This document shows positions 23,336 through 32,069 of a stretch of 38,485 nucleotides of DNA, in pieces. Position numbers and translations under genes: made by a program. Source of the DNA: an uncultured Mycoplasmatota bacterium. Its GTDB lineage: Bacteria; Bacillota_I; Bacilli_A; RF39; UBA660. The stretch covers positions 1 to 38,485 of the forward strand of contig UQRY01000017.1 of assembly GCA_900543675.1 (NCBI GenBank), in the 5' to 3' direction. The number at the start of each line of letters is the position of its first letter. Positions within the stretch are counted from its first letter, which is position 1. The notes beneath the pieces were generated by a model that was given only the letters and a program-made list of their open reading frames with translations, made no database searches and was not told the origin of the DNA.

Positions 23336-24634
23336 GTGAAACTAGTAACCTTAAAAAAAGAAGAATTTAAAAAATTTGCCGAGAATCATCCCCAAGCAAG
23401 CTTTTATCAAACCATCGAATGGGGAGAATTAAAAGAAGAAAACAATTGGCAAATGGTTCTACTTGGTCTTAAAGATAATGAAGAAATCAAAGCTGGATGT
23501 CTTCTTCTTTCTAAAGATACGCCGATTAAGAAAAAGATGTTTTACTCACCACGGGGATTTTTAATCGATTACCAAGACAAAGAACTATTAAAAGAATTCA
23601 CAGAAAAAATAAAAGATTATGTCAAAAAAAGTAAGGGAATATTTATCAAGATTGATCCCTACCTATCTTATCAACAACGTGATTTAGAAGGAAATATTGT
23701 AGAAAATGGAGTGAACCATAAACAAGCATTTCAAAATCTAGTCGATTTAGGTTATCATCACTTTGGATTCAACATGATGCAGGAAACACTTCAACCTCGT
23801 TGGTTATTTACCACAACCACCAAAAACCGTACAATTGAAGACGTCATGAAAGAAATGGATCCCAAAACAAGACAAATCCTAAGAAAAAACGAACGAGATA
23901 AAATTAAATGTCGAGAAATCACGGAAAAAGAACTTCCTCTATTTAAAGATATCATGCAACATACTGGAGATAGAAGATCATTTATCGATAGACCTTTAAA
24001 ATACTATCAAGAAATGTTCAAGCATCTTGCTCCTAGTGGAATTTTGAAAATTTTAGTTGCTGAACTTCATACCAAAGAACTAATTCAAGAACTAAAACAA
24101 GAACTTAGTACCATTGAAAAAGAAAAACAAGAAAAAATAAAACAGCATCAAGAACATCCAGAAAAAATGAATGAAAAGAAATACCAAAAGAAGCTCCAAG
24201 AATTAGATCAAGAAACCAAACGATTAACAACCAAAAAAGAAAAAATCGAAAAACTTCAAAAAGAAAAAGGAAATATCATTCCATTAGGTGGAATTCTTTT
24301 CCTAATCTATGGACATGAAGTCCTATCTTTAGTTGGTGGTTCTTATCAAGAATTTATGGAATTTCAATCCGCTTATACCGTTCATTGGGAGGGAATGAAA
24401 TATGCGATTGAACATGGTTACGAACGTTATAACTTCTATGGAATAACTGGTATTTTTGATGAAAAAAATCCATTATACGGTTTATATTCGTTTAAACGTG
24501 ACTTTGGCGGACAAGTTGTCGAACTAATAGGAGAATTTGATCTCATCGTCGACAAACCTGGCTACTTACTTTATAAAATGGCTTACAAAGGGTATCATAA
24601 AGTAAAAAATATCAAAAATCACATTAAAAATTAA
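23336..24634 (+). CDS. FemABX-family aminoacyl transferase (copy 2)
   Basis: A paralogue of the preceding gene (432 residues) with the same order of motifs: HPQASFYQTIEWGELKEENNW, YSPRGFLIDYQD, FIKIDPYLSY, LQPRWLFTTTT, a long Lys/Glu/Gln-rich helical insert (about 240-305) and YNFYGITGIFDEKNPLYGLYSFKRDFGGQVVELIGEFDL. The GTG at 23336 with AGAGGAAA upstream is chosen; an in-frame ATG at 23309 lies inside the previous gene. It is 1 bp from the end of the first copy, so the two are translated together. Tandem FemABX genes commonly add successive residues of one bridge. Confidence 0.9.
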   Translation: MKLVTLKKEEFKKFAENHPQASFYQTIEWGELKEENNWQMVLLGLKDNEEIKAGCLLLSKDTPIKKKMFYSPRGFLIDYQDKELLKEFTEKIKDYVKKSKGIFIKIDPYLSYQQRDLEGNIVENGVNHKQAFQNLVDLGYHHFGFNMMQETLQPRWLFTTTTKNRTIEDVMKEMDPKTRQILRKNERDKIKCREITEKELPLFKDIMQHTGDRRSFIDRPLKYYQEMFKHLAPSGILKILVAELHTKELIQELKQELSTIEKEKQEKIKQHQEHPEKMNEKKYQKKLQELDQETKRLTTKKEKIEKLQKEKGNIIPLGGILFLIYGHEVLSLVGGSYQEFMEFQSAYTVHWEGMKYAIEHGYERYNFYGITGIFDEKNPLYGLYSFKRDFGGQVVELIGEFDLIVDKPGYLLYKMAYKGYHKVKNIKNHIKN

Positions 24635-24658
24635 AGAGAACCAAATAATGGAGTAATT

Positions 24659-25495
24659 ATGGTAAAAGAAGAATATAAACAAAACATATATAAAAAATTT
24701 AGATATAAAAGAAAAACACTAAAACTATTCTTAAAACAAATAGAACTCTTCGAAGAAACAGAAAAAAATTTAAAATTACCCACACATACCTATAAAATTG
24801 GTGACGATGTATTTTTAAAAAAAGGGACTTTTATGCATGGTACTCGTAACAATATCGACAGTCTTCCTTTAATTATGGAAAATGGTTTTCTATCCAACAA
24901 CGTGTTTAATCCAAACACTCGAGCGCAAAAAACTCCATACGCTGTTTCAATGTGGAATATTCAAGAAGACATTTTATTAAAAGATTATATTTATTTATAT
25001 AGCGGTATGACAATCAGATATACAGATAACAAAGATCAACCCACAACCAAACTCGTTCCTTATCAACAACTAGATCAAGAAATAGAAAATAGTAAAAAAG
25101 AAAATTATTGGATGTGGACAGCAGAACAGACAAAAGAAATTAGATTTCTCCCCTCTCTAATTAGAGACGATGTTCAGTTAGCCTTTATCTTAAATATGGA
25201 TAATTCTTATGTCCAAAAATTAATCAAGCAAGATATTTTCAACCTAAACATGGATAAAAAAGTAGTAAAAACATTTATCAGTAAATGGTTCATCGATAAT
25301 TTTATCTATGCCAAAAGAGATGATTTTACCACAAACAGAGAAAGTGCAATTGTATTTGGTCTTCCATCTAATTTAATAGAGGGAGTACTAGTAGGTAAAC
25401 AATATGAAAAGGATGAAAAAATACTAGATGAGATTAAAAAGTCCTTACCAAAAGCTTATATATGTAATCTAGAGGGAAAAGTAATCAAAATATAA
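24659..25495 (+). CDS. Hypothetical protein with possible ADP-ribosyltransferase fold
   Basis: 278 residues, soluble. I recognise no named family. Residues 58-77 (FMHGTRNNIDSLPLIMENGF) resemble the first motif of the PARP/KptA branch of ADP-ribosyltransferases (H-G-T/S ... I ... G). Residues 234-246 (GLPSNLIEGVLVG) resemble the strand of that fold with its closing Glu (E241). Y94 in PYAVSMWN could be the middle residue of an H-Y-E set. The basic N-terminal helix (YKKFRYKRKTLKLFLKQ) could bind nucleic acid. It lies 24 bp after the FemABX pair and before mazEF. If it is a transferase it consumes NAD, in a region rich in NAD genes; this is a hypothesis. Confidence 0.5.
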   Translation: MVKEEYKQNIYKKFRYKRKTLKLFLKQIELFEETEKNLKLPTHTYKIGDDVFLKKGTFMHGTRNNIDSLPLIMENGFLSNNVFNPNTRAQKTPYAVSMWNIQEDILLKDYIYLYSGMTIRYTDNKDQPTTKLVPYQQLDQEIENSKKENYWMWTAEQTKEIRFLPSLIRDDVQLAFILNMDNSYVQKLIKQDIFNLNMDKKVVKTFISKWFIDNFIYAKRDDFTTNRESAIVFGLPSNLIEGVLVGKQYEKDEKILDEIKKSLPKAYICNLEGKVIKI

Positions 25496-25553
25496 AAGTA
25501 AAGAAACAGAATACAAGAAATCAACAAAAAATAATTTGGGAATAATAGGATAA

Positions 25554-25582
25554 TCGACAAATGTATAAACATTGTATATACT
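25554..25582 (+). promoter_or_regulatory. Promoter of the mazEF-type pair
   Basis: TCGACA (25554-25559) is followed after 17 bp by TATACT (25577-25582). The nearby repeated GTATA steps may be antitoxin sites, but no clear palindrome is defined. Confidence 0.6.
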
Positions 25583-25601
25583 ATAAAACGGAGATGATTA
25601 C

Positions 25602-25844
25602 ATGGAAGCAAAAATTCAAAAGTGGGGAAATTCTGTTGGAATCAGAATTCCTAGTAGTATTTTAAAATCGTTAAATATAAAAACTAACGATATACTAAAT
25701 ATAGAGCAAGAAGAAGACAAAATAGTTATTCGTATTCCAAAGAAAAAGAAAATATCTTTAGAAGAACGGTTTAAAAATTATCATGGTGAGAATTTATCTA
25801 AAAACTTTTCTTGGGATGATCCTATGGGAGAAGAAATATGGTAA
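25602..25844 (+). CDS. mazE: MazE/AbrB-type antitoxin
   Basis: 80 residues. The N-terminal AbrB-like swapped-hairpin domain MEAKIQKWGNSVGIRIPSSILKSLNIKTNDILNIEQEEDKIVIRIPK is diagnostic of MazE. The C-terminal tail (LEERFKNYHGENLSKNFSWDDPMGEEIW) is the flexible part that wraps and inhibits the toxin. Its last codons overlap the toxin start by 7 bp. It would bind DNA at its own promoter. GGAG lies before the ATG. Confidence 0.92.
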   Translation: MEAKIQKWGNSVGIRIPSSILKSLNIKTNDILNIEQEEDKIVIRIPKKKKISLEERFKNYHGENLSKNFSWDDPMGEEIW

Positions 25845-26185
25845 AAATATATATTCCAAAACAAGGAGATGTTGTTTTTTTAGATTTTAATCCTACAAAG
25901 GGGCACGAACAAACAGGAATTAGGCCAGCCAAAGCCGTTGTCATAAGCACTAATATTTTTAATCAAAATACTAAAATGGTTATTTTATGCCCCATCACAT
26001 CGAATAATAAAGAATTTCCAACCCATTATCAATTAGAAGATACGAAGAAAGTACACGGCTCAGTTTTATGTGAACATGTTAGAAGTATAGATTATGAAAT
26101 TAGAAACTTAAAATTTGTTGAAAAATTAAGTAATAATGACTTTGTAAGTATAATTACATTAGTAAATGCTTGTATCGAAGAATAA
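25838..26185 (+). CDS. mazF: MazF-type mRNA interferase toxin
   Basis: 115 residues with the MazF/PemK fold: YIPKQGDVVFLDFNPTKGHEQTGIRPAKAVVIS, the conserved GxE/R pattern (GHEQTGIRPA) and the ILCPITSN strand, then VLCEHVRSIDYEIRNL with the conserved S/D-x-R region. MazF cleaves single-stranded RNA at short specific sites when MazE is degraded. Length and motifs are intact, so it is presumably active. The cleavage sequence cannot be predicted. Confidence 0.93.
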   Translation: MVKIYIPKQGDVVFLDFNPTKGHEQTGIRPAKAVVISTNIFNQNTKMVILCPITSNNKEFPTHYQLEDTKKVHGSVLCEHVRSIDYEIRNLKFVEKLSNNDFVSIITLVNACIEE

Positions 26186-26194
26186 ATGGATTAA

Positions 26195-26236
26195 AAAGAC
26201 GTTAGAGAAATCAATACCTAACGTCTTTAATTTTTT
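26195..26236. terminator. Terminator after mazF
   Basis: A perfect 11-bp stem AAAGACGTTAG (26195-26205) / CTAACGTCTTT (26218-26228), then a T tract. It lies between convergent units. Confidence 0.88.
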
Positions 26237-26268
26237 TTCATATTAAAATTTTATTACATGGTAGTTCT

Positions 26269-26769
26269 TTACCGAATAAACCAAAGTAAAATACCACAAC
26301 TAAGGGCTAACAATAACGTAATAATCCCCATAAAAATATAGACATTACCAATTCCCTTATTCATCTTATCCAAAAGATTCACTTTAAACATATCGCGTTT
26401 AGGATCACTCTTAGAAATCATTACTCCCTTATATGCCTTTAACTCCGAGCGATGTCCTTCTTCTAAAATACCATCCGGAGTAATATTCGTTAATAATATA
26501 ATTTTTTTATCAGGATAAACCGTATAATGTAATTTCATTTCTCCATGGACTTTTTTAAACATAGTATCCATCGGTAAAGAAAGTTCCATCATCAAACTGC
26601 CATCTTCATTCGTTTTAATGGGTTTACCCAAGAACTCTCCCTCTTTCAACTTAGGATAATATTCAAAAAGAAGACGCTTATACGCTAACGTATTATATTT
26701 ACGAACCGCACGTTCTCGAACGCGAAACTTATTCTCATCTAAATATTCAAAATGATAACTTTCCGCCAC
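26269..26769 (-). CDS. Tail-anchored membrane protein, unknown
   Basis: About 166 residues from a GTG at 26769 with AGGTG upstream; another GTG at 26778 abuts the previous stop and overlaps that site. A soluble beta-rich domain (YHFEYLDENKFRVRERAVRKYN ... EMKLHYTVYPDKKIILLTNITPDG) precedes a single C-terminal transmembrane helix (last ~24 residues, YIFMGIITLLLALSCGILLWF). No family is recognised. It is coupled to the FemABX gene just upstream, and downstream of the flippase, so a role at the cell-wall synthesis site is likely but unproven. Confidence 0.65.
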   Translation of the reverse strand: MAESYHFEYLDENKFRVRERAVRKYNTLAYKRLLFEYYPKLKEGEFLGKPIKTNEDGSLMMELSLPMDTMFKKVHGEMKLHYTVYPDKKIILLTNITPDGILEEGHRSELKAYKGVMISKSDPKRDMFKVNLLDKMNKGIGNVYIFMGIITLLLALSCGILLWFIR

Positions 26770-26778
26770 AATTAACAC

Positions 26779-28035
26779 CTACTTTCTAAACCAAGATTTT
26801 ATTCGTTTCAACGCTTTATACACCGAATAGAAACCACTTACTGGAAGTTCAAACTGACCAATATATTCAATCACGTTTCCATTAAATCCCTTTTTAAATT
26901 CATAGATACCATAATATTTATTTTGCGGATTAAAGTCTCCCGTAATACCATAAAAATTACAATACTTAAACCCTTCCTTATAGGCTTCTTGGATATGATG
27001 CTCATACATCAAATATTTTGGCGTGAAACTTTTATACTCTTCCAAAACTCCACTCGAAAGAGTTAAATATTCATTGCCTGAACGAAGAGATAATAAGCAC
27101 CCGATATCTTTTCCTTTAGGATAATCTATTTTAAACTGTTCTGCATGTTCTAATTCTGTTTTATATTTACGAACAAGTGCTTCACTCGTTTCCAATTTCC
27201 TTAAGAGTTTATCACTTGTTGGATTACTCGCTAACTTAGCTTCTAATTCTTGATGAACTTTAGTTTCCTCATCCAATAATGTTTTTGTATGCTGATAATA
27301 AACCTCTGGATCCAAGTAAGCAATATAGATTGTCATCAAATCTTTCATATGGTGATACATCTTTTGATAATACGATAAACTACGGGAAAAAAAGTCTTTA
27401 CGTTTAGAAGTCAAATCAAAAATCGTCGTCATTGTACTTAAATCATCCGCATTACCTTCACGTACCATCAAGCCCTTTTTCTTACAAGACTCAATATTTT
27501 TTCTAGTACTTTTAGAAAACTTACTTTTTTTCGTTTCATAATCTTCATCAAGAGGTAACCGATAAGCCCATCTAGCCTGTAAAGCGTCTAAGTAAAGATT
27601 AAACCCATGATGACGATACCCTAACTCTAACAAGTTATCAATTGTAATCTGATCCTTTCCCTCATCAGGAAGAATATCACCATCACTAGAACGAACTCGG
27701 TAAATGACATTAGGATCAATCGTAAGAATAAAACCACCACATTTTTTAATATACTGTTTTAATTCTTTAGTAAAAAAACTTAATAATTCTTTATCATGAT
27801 AATCAACTAATAATCCACGTGGCGCATAAAACATCTTTTTAGAAAAAATCGTTTTATCTTCTAACATCATCGTAGCAGCTAATATTTTTTTCTTATTTTT
27901 AATCCCAACATAGTGTACTTTACTACCGTATTCTTCTTTCAAATGAGCAAGTTCTACCGTTTGCATAAAAGATTCCTGTGGATACGATTTTGAAAAGGTC
28001 CGAAACTCTTCTTCACCTAAAACAACAAACTCCAT
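26779..28035 (-). CDS. FemABX-family aminoacyl transferase (copy 3)
   Basis: 418 residues with the same family pattern as the two plus-strand copies: YPQESFMQTVELAHLKEEYGS, YAPRGLLVDYHD, ILTIDPNVIYR, LQARWAYRLPLDEDYETKKSKFSKSTRKNIESCKKKGL, a helical insert (about 240-285), and YCNFYGITGDFNPQNKYYGIYEFKKGFNGNVIEYIGQFELPV. It starts 2 bp after a MurJ-like flippase, which ties it to lipid II: the substrate would be modified before or around flipping. The three paralogues suggest a bridge of several residues or different stem positions. Confidence 0.9.
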   Translation of the reverse strand: MEFVVLGEEEFRTFSKSYPQESFMQTVELAHLKEEYGSKVHYVGIKNKKKILAATMMLEDKTIFSKKMFYAPRGLLVDYHDKELLSFFTKELKQYIKKCGGFILTIDPNVIYRVRSSDGDILPDEGKDQITIDNLLELGYRHHGFNLYLDALQARWAYRLPLDEDYETKKSKFSKSTRKNIESCKKKGLMVREGNADDLSTMTTIFDLTSKRKDFFSRSLSYYQKMYHHMKDLMTIYIAYLDPEVYYQHTKTLLDEETKVHQELEAKLASNPTSDKLLRKLETSEALVRKYKTELEHAEQFKIDYPKGKDIGCLLSLRSGNEYLTLSSGVLEEYKSFTPKYLMYEHHIQEAYKEGFKYCNFYGITGDFNPQNKYYGIYEFKKGFNGNVIEYIGQFELPVSGFYSVYKALKRIKSWFRK

Positions 28036-28037
28036 AA

Positions 28038-29681
28038 TTATCCTCTCCTCTTGATTTTTAGTTTAGCTAAAATCTTCTCGACATTTCCTCGTCCAAACAC
28101 ATCATAAATCATACCTGTCTTAAACATAAGACCAAAGTAAATAATGGCCCCTAATAAAGCATAGAAAGCAACTAAGAAAATACTAAGAACTCGATTCATG
28201 GAATTAAATGGAATAAAGATTTTAACAACTAGTAAAACAATCACCATAACTAAACCAATGAAAATCATATTAAATACTTTTTTTAATGTATCTTCATAAT
28301 TCACTTTATATTTTTTACCAATATAACGTAAAGAAACAAATGCACAAGCTAAATAACCTAAAATCGTAGAAGTAATCGAACCATAATAAGCAGGTAATCC
28401 CATATTATGGAAACCATAAACAAGAGGAATATTTAAACAAGCATTAGTAACCAATCCTAAAACTAATCCAAAGAAAACATGTTTATATTCTTTTAATAAT
28501 TGTAGAATGGTAACAGAAGCCGTAAATAAAGTAGTAGCAAGAGCAACAAAAACATAGTATTGATAAACACTTGGACCAAATTCACTAGCTCCATAAAAGA
28601 TATTCCAGACTGGTTCAGCAAGTAAAGAAAGACCTAAAGTCATAGGAATTGTGAAGAAAAGTAGCCATTGAAGGGTTTGATTAATTTTTCGACGAACATC
28701 ATCCATATCATTCTTTACGAAACTAGCCGTCAAATTAGGAATTAAACTAACCATTAAGCCAGTAGAGATAGAAACAATAATCATGTTTATCTTTAATCCC
28801 CAAGTAGATACAACACTCATAATGGATTCAGCTTGCGCTGTTGTATAGCCAATACCATTAACTAAAACTTTGACCAACATAAAAACATCGACAGAATTAA
28901 TCAAAGATTTAAACACATCAATCATGATAAAAGGAAAAGCATAAATCAATATCTTTTGAATGATTTCTTTATTGGTAATCTTTGGTTCATGTACTTTTAG
29001 TGTTCGTTGATGAAGTTGTTTTCTATTCTTATGCGCTTTAAGAGCAAGGTAAAAATAAGAAGCAAGCGCACCAATCGTTGCTGCAAATACCGCAACTCCA
29101 ACAGTTGTCTTAAGAGATAAATTAAATACTTTAAGAGTTAAAAAACTACCAACTACGATAATAACTACTCTGACTAACTGTTCTAAAACCTGAGATACCG
29201 AAGTTGGCGTAATAAATTTATGTCCCTGCAAATAACCACGATAAATACTCACAAAAGGAACAACCAATACCGCTGTAGAAATTACGCGAATAACAAAAGT
29301 AACATCCTCTTTAGTATTCCCACCGGTAATATCTCCAATGATAATATCCGCGATATTTCCAGCAAAGATAAACATAATCAAAAAGCACAAAACACCAAGT
29401 AACCCCAGTGTCTTCTTTCCTAATCGAAAAGCTCGCTCTTTAGCATCATAATAACCAAGTACATTATACTCGCTAATTACCTTACTGATGGCAAGAGGAA
29501 TCCCTGCCTGACTAATTCCCAAGAAAATGGCATAAATGGAATAAGCATAACCATACAAAGCACCACCCTGTTCACCAATGATCGCATAAAAAGGAATTAC
29601 ATAAACAATTCCTAATATCTTACTTAAAACAATTCCAAATGTGGCAATAAAAGCGCCTTGCATAAATGTATTTTTCTTCAA
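28038..29681 (-). CDS. MurJ/YtgP-type lipid II flippase (MATE-like exporter)
   Basis: A 547-residue polytopic protein of the MOP superfamily with about 14 hydrophobic helices. The start KKNTFMQGAFIATFGIVLSKILGIVYVIPFYAIIG followed by LYGYAYSIYAIFLGISQAGIPLAISKVISEYN is characteristic of the YtgP/SpoVB group (Bacillus MurJ is of similar length). It flips undecaprenyl-linked precursors across the membrane. The adjacent FemABX gene supports lipid II as substrate over teichoic or capsular units. The start is TTG at 29681; an ATG six codons later is possible but has no better ribosome binding site. Confidence 0.88.
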   Translation of the reverse strand: MKKNTFMQGAFIATFGIVLSKILGIVYVIPFYAIIGEQGGALYGYAYSIYAIFLGISQAGIPLAISKVISEYNVLGYYDAKERAFRLGKKTLGLLGVLCFLIMFIFAGNIADIIIGDITGGNTKEDVTFVIRVISTAVLVVPFVSIYRGYLQGHKFITPTSVSQVLEQLVRVVIIVVGSFLTLKVFNLSLKTTVGVAVFAATIGALASYFYLALKAHKNRKQLHQRTLKVHEPKITNKEIIQKILIYAFPFIMIDVFKSLINSVDVFMLVKVLVNGIGYTTAQAESIMSVVSTWGLKINMIIVSISTGLMVSLIPNLTASFVKNDMDDVRRKINQTLQWLLFFTIPMTLGLSLLAEPVWNIFYGASEFGPSVYQYYVFVALATTLFTASVTILQLLKEYKHVFFGLVLGLVTNACLNIPLVYGFHNMGLPAYYGSITSTILGYLACAFVSLRYIGKKYKVNYEDTLKKVFNMIFIGLVMVIVLLVVKIFIPFNSMNRVLSIFLVAFYALLGAIIYFGLMFKTGMIYDVFGRGNVEKILAKLKIKRRG

Positions 29682-29716
29682 ATAACATCACATCTTTCTA
29701 ATTAGCATAAAACATC

Positions 29717-29744
29717 TATATATTATCATACCACATTTTGCCAA
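29717..29744 (-). promoter_or_regulatory. Promoter of the flippase-FemABX operon
   Basis: On the minus strand TTGGCA (29744-29739) is followed after 16 bp by TATATA (29722-29717), giving a leader of about 30 nt. Confidence 0.55.
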
Positions 29745-29771
29745 ACTTTTGCATCAAAGAAAGATTCCTGG

Positions 29772-30695
29772 TCATCGATAATTACAGTTTTGATCAAATA
29801 AACGTACTATTTCTAAAGCCTCTCCCGTCATTTTCTTTACTTTGTTTACCTTTAAAAATTTAATTCCTTTTTTCTTACTAATATCTAACTGTAAAGCTAA
29901 GGTTTCACTAAGTAACTGAACCAATTTAGAAAAACTTCCTTCTACTCCAGTAATCTGATCAAACCAACCTTGAATATCCTCTACATGTCCATGAAAACGT
30001 AAATTTTCTAAAGTCGCAATAAAAGTTTTATTATTCATCAATTCTTGGCACAATAATGACTGTAATAAATAAGCTCCCGATCGATAACGTTTATTCGTAA
30101 TTGAATTACCAATAGAATATAAAGTATTAGAAATTTCTCGATCATGAATCGTATATTGATTAAAAGAATTGATAATATCGATTAACATCTCTGTTTGTTT
30201 GGTATTAATAATCTCTTCAACAATAGAATTATCCTCTTTACTGATTGGCTTTAGTGTATTTTTATCATAAATAACATAAGTAAGTCCAGTTCGAATATAC
30301 AAACGATCTTCTTTTTCCAAAATTTCGTTATGAATAGAATTAACAGCATGATTAAATTCATGAGTCAAATTATCTAATAACTGCATCAAATCGATATCTT
30401 GATAATGTTTAAGAACAATTCCTTTTCTAGTAACATAACCATTCTCGCCTTTTTCTGGAATACTACTATAATAAGCTTGATAAACTTTATCCCCAGAATC
30501 CAAAATTAAAACCGGAATTTCCGTAAAAGCTTTAAACAAATATCGTTCTTGGTCATAACCGTATTTAATAATAAAAGCAGGAACAATTAAATACAGTAGA
30601 TGCGTAATATTACTAGGATAACGGTAAATTGCCGCTATCTCATCAACAGTATTACGGCATCTTTCTAACAAAGTATTTAATGAAGTTTCATCCAT
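29772..30695 (-). CDS. Putative zinc metallopeptidase (zincin-like)
   Basis: About 307 residues from ATG 30695, chosen because AGGGG stands 9 bases upstream; another ATG 9 bases earlier touches the binding site. LLDNLTHEFNHAVNSIHNE contains an HExxH zinc/catalytic motif. About 60 residues later, SIVEEIINTKQTEML carries Glu residues that could be the third ligand, as in gluzincins. There is no signal peptide, so the site of action is probably cytoplasmic. No named family is recognised. It lies 56 bp downstream of the Y-family polymerase gene, in the same direction. Activity is inferred only from the motif. Confidence 0.6.
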   Translation of the reverse strand: MDETSLNTLLERCRNTVDEIAAIYRYPSNITHLLYLIVPAFIIKYGYDQERYLFKAFTEIPVLILDSGDKVYQAYYSSIPEKGENGYVTRKGIVLKHYQDIDLMQLLDNLTHEFNHAVNSIHNEILEKEDRLYIRTGLTYVIYDKNTLKPISKEDNSIVEEIINTKQTEMLIDIINSFNQYTIHDREISNTLYSIGNSITNKRYRSGAYLLQSLLCQELMNNKTFIATLENLRFHGHVEDIQGWFDQITGVEGSFSKLVQLLSETLALQLDISKKKGIKFLKVNKVKKMTGEALEIVRLFDQNCNYR

Positions 30696-30751
30696 ATATA
30701 TCATCCCCTATTCTATATTGTATAAGAGAAATGAAATTTATACAATCATTT

Positions 30752-31960
30752 CTACTCTTTTCTCTTATCTTCATCTTTTTCTTTTAAACTAGCTGGGATG
30801 ATAACTCCTTCCCCAAATTTATCGGTAATATGATCAATAACTTCTTGAATTTTATCGACATGTATATCTTTTTCTTGATCGAATAAGGAAACTTGTTTAC
30901 TATTATCCGTCGTAAAGTCAGCAAGACGAATACCAATCAAACGAAGCGGTTCTCCTCGCCAACCGTTTTTTAATACTTGTAAACTTGTTTTATATATTTC
31001 TTCGGTAACATTTGTTGGATTCATTAATTTTATTTGATGGGAATAGCTAACAAAATCTGAAGTTTTAAAAATAACCGCAATCGTTTTTGCATATAACTTT
31101 TCACGTCTAGCTTGTTTCCCTACTCGATCTGCTTGACGAAGTAAAATTTTTCGTAAAATAGGAATACTATCAATATCTTTTTCTAGAGTTTCTGTTACAC
31201 TGATACTTTTATTTTTACTATTTCTTGCTTCAACTGGACTATAATCAATTCCCCACGCATACTGATGCATCATCTCACCTTGACTTTTAAACCGTCTTTT
31301 CAAGATATTCACATCTACTTTAGCCAAATCGCCAATTGTTTTTATCCCCATTTCCATTAGCGTCTTACTACTAGATTTACCTACCATAAATAATTCAGAT
31401 ACAGATAGGGGCCACATTTTAGTTTGAACTTCGTGAGAAAATAAGGTATGTACTTTATTCGGTTTTTCAAAATCACTTGCCATCTTCGCACATAGCTTAT
31501 TATTTCCAATCCCAACATTTACTGTATAGCCAAATTTACGATAAATTTCATCTTTCATATGATAAGCCAAACGAATAGGATCAGAATAAAGAAAATGCGT
31601 TCCCGTCATATCTAAAAAACATTCGTCGATCGAATAACGCTCAATTTTATCTGTAAACCCGCAAAAATAGCGATATAGTTGATCAGACTCTCTTCTAAAA
31701 AGAGCGTAATCACCTTTAAAAATTTTTAAGTTGGGACATTTTCGACGAGCCATAAATAACGGTTCTGCGGTTACTACTCCCATCTTTTTCGCTACTGGAC
31801 TTTTTGCCGTTACAATACCACGTCGTTTCTCCTCATCCCCACCAATTACTGAAGGAATTGTCCGAATGTCGATAGGATACCCTTTTCTTAACAAATCAAC
31901 GGCAGTCCAAGAAAGAAAAGCATTATTTACATCAATATGAAAAATTAATCGTTCTTCCAT
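30752..31960 (-). CDS. dinB: Y-family DNA polymerase (DinB/UmuC-like)
   Basis: 402 residues. The palm motif IFHIDVNNAFLSW (first metal-binding Asp), the finger segment (RRGIVTAKSPVAKKMGV...AMARRKCPN type), and the second acidic pair in YSIDECFLDMTG are all intact. The helix-hairpin-helix region (SVSELFMVGKSSSKTLMEMGIKTIGDLAKVD) and the little-finger domain follow. There is no clear clamp-binding peptide at the very end, but KQVSLFDQE (about 371-379) fits the QxSLF clamp motif. It is a translesion polymerase. No LexA/DinR box (GAAC-N4-GTTC) is obvious in the short leader. Confidence 0.94.
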   Translation of the reverse strand: MEERLIFHIDVNNAFLSWTAVDLLRKGYPIDIRTIPSVIGGDEEKRRGIVTAKSPVAKKMGVVTAEPLFMARRKCPNLKIFKGDYALFRRESDQLYRYFCGFTDKIERYSIDECFLDMTGTHFLYSDPIRLAYHMKDEIYRKFGYTVNVGIGNNKLCAKMASDFEKPNKVHTLFSHEVQTKMWPLSVSELFMVGKSSSKTLMEMGIKTIGDLAKVDVNILKRRFKSQGEMMHQYAWGIDYSPVEARNSKNKSISVTETLEKDIDSIPILRKILLRQADRVGKQARREKLYAKTIAVIFKTSDFVSYSHQIKLMNPTNVTEEIYKTSLQVLKNGWRGEPLRLIGIRLADFTTDNSKQVSLFDQEKDIHVDKIQEVIDHITDKFGEGVIIPASLKEKDEDKRKE

Positions 31961-31992
31961 CTAATCACCTGCCTATTCCTCTATATTATAAA

Positions 31993-32033
31993 CCAAGAAA
32001 AAAAGAGAAACAATCGAACAGATACGTTTCTCT
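31993..32033 (-). terminator. Terminator of surface-protein gene A
   Basis: On the minus strand, stem AGAGAAAC (32033-32026) / GTTTCTCT (32011-32004) is followed by a T-rich tract. Confidence 0.75.
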
Positions 32034-32069
32034 ATTAAAACTATAACTAAGAACAGGAGACATAAATAA

